DNA of 64,000 nucleotides from the NCBI RefSeq assembly GCF_024138145.1, contig NZ_CP099997.1, positions 372,001 to 436,000 on the forward strand. Reading direction: 5' to 3'. This stretch comes from Natronosalvus halobius (lineage in GTDB: Archaea > Halobacteriota > Halobacteria > Halobacteriales > Natrialbaceae). Every line of letters starts with the position of its first letter. Position 1 is the stretch's first letter. The notes beneath the pieces are model-generated. The model did not search any database, was not told the DNA's origin, and worked only from the letters and a program-made list of their open reading frames with translations. Below are positions 61,871-64,000 of this stretch, piece by piece. The translations under genes were made by a program, and so were the position numbers.

Positions 61871-62923
61871 TCAGTCGCTCGAGACAGGGTCGCGCTCCCA
61901 GAACGAACTGTCCTTCTTCAGTTTTGGAACCCAGGTGTCACTCGTCTTCGAGAGCAGGGCGACCCGCGAGGCGGGAACCTCCTTCACCTCGGTGAATTCG
62001 GGCATGTGGGAGGCGACCTCGCGCGCGAACTCGGCGACGTCTTCGTGGTCGGGCATCGAGGATCTGTCGAGTCGGCCGCGGGAGTGCCCGACGTGCATGT
62101 ACGCCTTGAGCTCGACGAAGTCGGGGTCGGCCCGCTGGTAGAAGGCGGCGTACCAGTCCGGGTCGCGCATGTTCTCGCCGTCGATCAACGTCGTCCGTAA
62201 GACCGTGCGCGTCTCGTCCTTTTCGGCGAGTACGTCCATCGTCTCGACGAGGTGCTCCCAGGCGTCGTCCTCCATCGCTTTGACGACCTGGTCGAACGTC
62301 CAGCGCTCGGGGGCGTCGACGCTGACGTAGAGCTGGGTCGGGTCGCACTCGCGCAGGACCTCGGGGCGGGTGCCGTTCGAGACGAGGAACGTCGTGACGT
62401 CACGGTCGTGGAACGCCTCGAGTAGCTCGGGGAGATAGGGATACAAGGAAGGCTCGCCGTCGAGGCTGATGGCGACGTGGCGGGGTTCCATCGCCTCCTC
62501 GAACACGGATCGAGGGACCTGGTCGTTGCCGCCGAATCCCGAGAGGAGCTTCTTCTGGAGGCGGATGGAGGCGTCGACGACGGCCTCGGGGTCGTCCCAC
62601 TCGACGCCCTCGAGTTCGTAGGCGTGGCCGTTGTGGTCGCGCCAGCAGAAGACGCAGCGCTCGTTACAGCGGACGACGGGCGTCATCTGGATACACCGAT
62701 GCGATTCGATGCCATACCAGATGTTCTTGTAGCACTTGCCCTCACCGCGGAGGGCGTTGGCCGTCCACCCGCAGGTCTGGGCGGCGGTGTGGTTCTCGTG
62801 GTGGTAGTTCGGCGAGTCGACCTGCATCGGTCCGCCACTGTCGTCCCCGTCTACGTTCACGTCTACGTCTACGTCGCCGTCCTCCGACGACGCATCGGCC
62901 CCGGAATCCGCGGCGTTGCTCAT
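61871..62923 (-). CDS. taw1: 4-demethylwyosine synthase Taw1
   Basis: The protein has 350 residues from the ATG at 62921-62923; upstream residues in the open frame are not protein-like. The radical-SAM Cys are C86-x3-C90-x2-C93 in RCNERCVFCW. A second 4Fe-4S cluster has C51, C64 and C77, spaced 13 and 13 as in archaeal Taw1. The barrel continues to about residue 330. The enzyme adds pyruvate carbons to m1G37 of tRNA-Phe after Trm5. An acidic N-terminal tail (about 1-31, with DVDVDVNVDGDD) is longer than in many homologues. Confidence 0.95.
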   Translation of the reverse strand: MSNAADSGADASSEDGDVDVDVNVDGDDSGGPMQVDSPNYHHENHTAAQTCGWTANALRGEGKCYKNIWYGIESHRCIQMTPVVRCNERCVFCWRDHNGHAYELEGVEWDDPEAVVDASIRLQKKLLSGFGGNDQVPRSVFEEAMEPRHVAISLDGEPSLYPYLPELLEAFHDRDVTTFLVSNGTRPEVLRECDPTQLYVSVDAPERWTFDQVVKAMEDDAWEHLVETMDVLAEKDETRTVLRTTLIDGENMRDPDWYAAFYQRADPDFVELKAYMHVGHSRGRLDRSSMPDHEDVAEFAREVASHMPEFTEVKEVPASRVALLSKTSDTWVPKLKKDSSFWERDPVSSD

Positions 62924-63100
62924 GGATAGTGCATGTGTCCGATACGGTAAAAGGAGAGTGGTCGACCGCTCTATCCCTCCACGAGTTGTAGAAGCGGTCC
63001 AGGCGTCCAGGAACGTCGATGCCGTTCCACAATTCGTCAGGCGTGACAGTCTCCTAAATTGTGACAGCAGATTATGTATTTTGGTCGTGGTAGCTGTCCT

Positions 63101-63609
63101 ATGCGTCGTAGACAGTACCTGATCATCGGTGGTGGCGTACTTGCCGCGTTCACGGGTGGAATTGCCAATTTCGAGCGCGTAGCGGCCCAGGAGGAAGATG
63201 CCGACCTGTTCGAGCAGTTCGTCACGGTCGTCCAGAACCTCTACGAGGATCGCGGCGCCGACCTCGTCGACGCCGATCACGGTCGATTGCTCGTCGACGT
63301 GACCGTAACGACCGGGAGTGACGAATTAACCGAGTCCACGTTCCACGAGGAAGTGGGCAGTCTCGTCGGAGCGTTCGCGGATTCGTCGGCGAAGCCGAGG
63401 ATCCGCCGTCGCTGGGACTACGCGTCTGGGTGTATTCGAGCGTCCAGGACGCAGAGGCCGCAGTCGATGCTGGCAACGAAGACAGCGCCCCGGAAGGACT
63501 TGCAAGCTATGCTGCTAACAGCGAATGGGCACGCGAGGACTACGAAACCGGGGAGATGGACCAATACGCATTCGACGTCCTGTTCACGATCGACCCGCCA
63601 CCGTTCTGA
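63101..63609 (+). pseudogene. Tat-exported protein gene disrupted by a frameshift
   Basis: The frame from the ATG at 63101 codes for a Tat-type signal (MRRRQYLIIGGGVLAAFTGG) and then an acidic domain to about residue 95 (VGSLVGAFADS). From about 63385 the protein-like sequence continues one base out of frame (to the frame of the stop at 63607-63609), with PPSLGLRVWVYSSVQDAEAA and an end MDQYAFDVLFTIDPPPF. The simplest explanation is a 1-base loss around 63385-63392, either in the genome or as a sequence error. Without it the protein would have about 169 residues. The product is probably an exported small protein of unknown function. Confidence 0.7.
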
Positions 63610-63737
63610 CTGTCGATCGCCTCGACGACGAGAAATGACGGAGGCTCACTGTCGGTACGGGTGTTGTAACAGTCGTCATGCCCTCGAAAGAGTCGGTTTC
63701 TCAGAAAGAAGCACAAAGGATGCCCGCTTAGATGCGT

Positions 63738-64000
63738 TCATTCACCGCGAACGCGCTCGAGCACCGCCAGTGTCCCGTCTGCGTGAGCCGTCTCGAGCAC
63801 CTCACCGGCCGCCGCCTTCGCGGCGTCGTCCGCATTGGCGACGGCGAAACTCCGACCCACGGTCTCGAACGTCGAGATGTCGTTCTCGGAGTCGCCGACG
63901 GCCACCGCGTCCTGGAGGGCGAAGCCGACGTGCTCGGCCAGGCGAGCGACGCCGCGGCCCTTGCTCGTCTCCGGACTGACGACGTGGTAGGCGTAGCCGG
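63738..64000 (-). CDS. Phosphoglycolate phosphatase, archaeal HAD type (partial)
   Basis: The right edge cuts the gene; 87 residues of the C-terminus remain, ending at the TGA at 63738-63740. They contain SPETSKGRGVARLAEHVGF, the HAD motif IV VAVGDSENDISTFE and FAVANADDAAKAA, as in archaeal HAD IIB phosphoglycolate phosphatases of the Thermoplasma Ta0175 type. It would remove phosphate from 2-phosphoglycolate or related small substrates in the cytoplasm. The N-terminal catalytic Asp motif is not in the window. It is convergent with the frameshifted gene at 63101. Confidence 0.85.
   Translation of the reverse strand, partial: GYAYHVVSPETSKGRGVARLAEHVGFALQDAVAVGDSENDISTFETVGRSFAVANADDAAKAAAGEVLETAHADGTLAVLERVRGE

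Overview
The window is chromosomal DNA of a halophilic archaeon (class Halobacteria). The evidence is high GC, acidic proteins rich in Asp and Glu, TATA boxes about 25-35 bases before many start codons (leaderless transcripts), Tat-type RR signal peptides with lipoboxes, a fused dihydrofolate synthase/dihydropteroate synthase, an archaeal RbkR-type riboflavin kinase, Taw1/Trm5 wyosine enzymes and a haloarchaeal tRNA-Thr with U at the discriminator position. Membership of Natrialbaceae is likely but is an inference. No rRNA, CRISPR array, intact insertion sequence or prophage was seen.

Bases 1-15737 form a surface-glycan and envelope island. It holds two ATP-grasp ligases (one cut by the left edge), a large multi-pass membrane protein that may be a GT-C-type transferase, a Tat-exported beta-helix protein, and two FemAB/GNAT-like aminoacyltransferase homologues. 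It also holds a polysaccharide flippase, an N-formyltransferase, a NodB-type deacetylase, a DUF1616 membrane protein and a GT4 glycosyltransferase. Deacetylase, formyltransferase, FemAB-like protein and flippase lie in that order on the minus strand behind one promoter (10090 down to 5670). This suggests a lipid-linked glycan that is deacetylated, N-formylated or aminoacylated and then flipped.

Bases 15788-34413 mix signalling and housekeeping genes. Three large orphan sensor kinases (PAS-rich; GAF/PAS with a degenerate receiver; 7TM-PAS) flank a folC-folP fusion, an APH-type kinase, carB and a run of small haloarchaeal proteins of unknown function. Bases 34414-50118 hold gltB, proS, a degenerate Orc1/Cdc6 paralogue and a phnD-phnC-phnE-phnE phosphonate/phosphate-type ABC importer with a NagD-like HAD phosphatase. 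They also hold a quinone oxidoreductase, a sulfite-oxidase-like molybdoenzyme and a NUDIX hydrolase.

Bases 50119-64000 carry a Bat-type HTH regulator, a zinc-ribbon microprotein, an MFS transporter, an aldo/keto reductase, an FAD oxidoreductase and an AT-richer patch with a lipoprotein. A CBS protein, tRNA-Thr(CGT), trm5, a Rieske protein, ribB-rbkR and taw1 follow. A frameshifted Tat-exported protein and the 3-prime end of a phosphoglycolate phosphatase gene close the window.

The least explained signals are a 26-bp element shared in inverted orientation by two distant promoter regions (33885 and 57010), a small ORF coupled at both ends by ATGA overlaps (422-670), a degenerate Orc1/Cdc6, and the combination of FemAB, formyltransferase, deacetylase and ATP-grasp genes in an organism without peptidoglycan.
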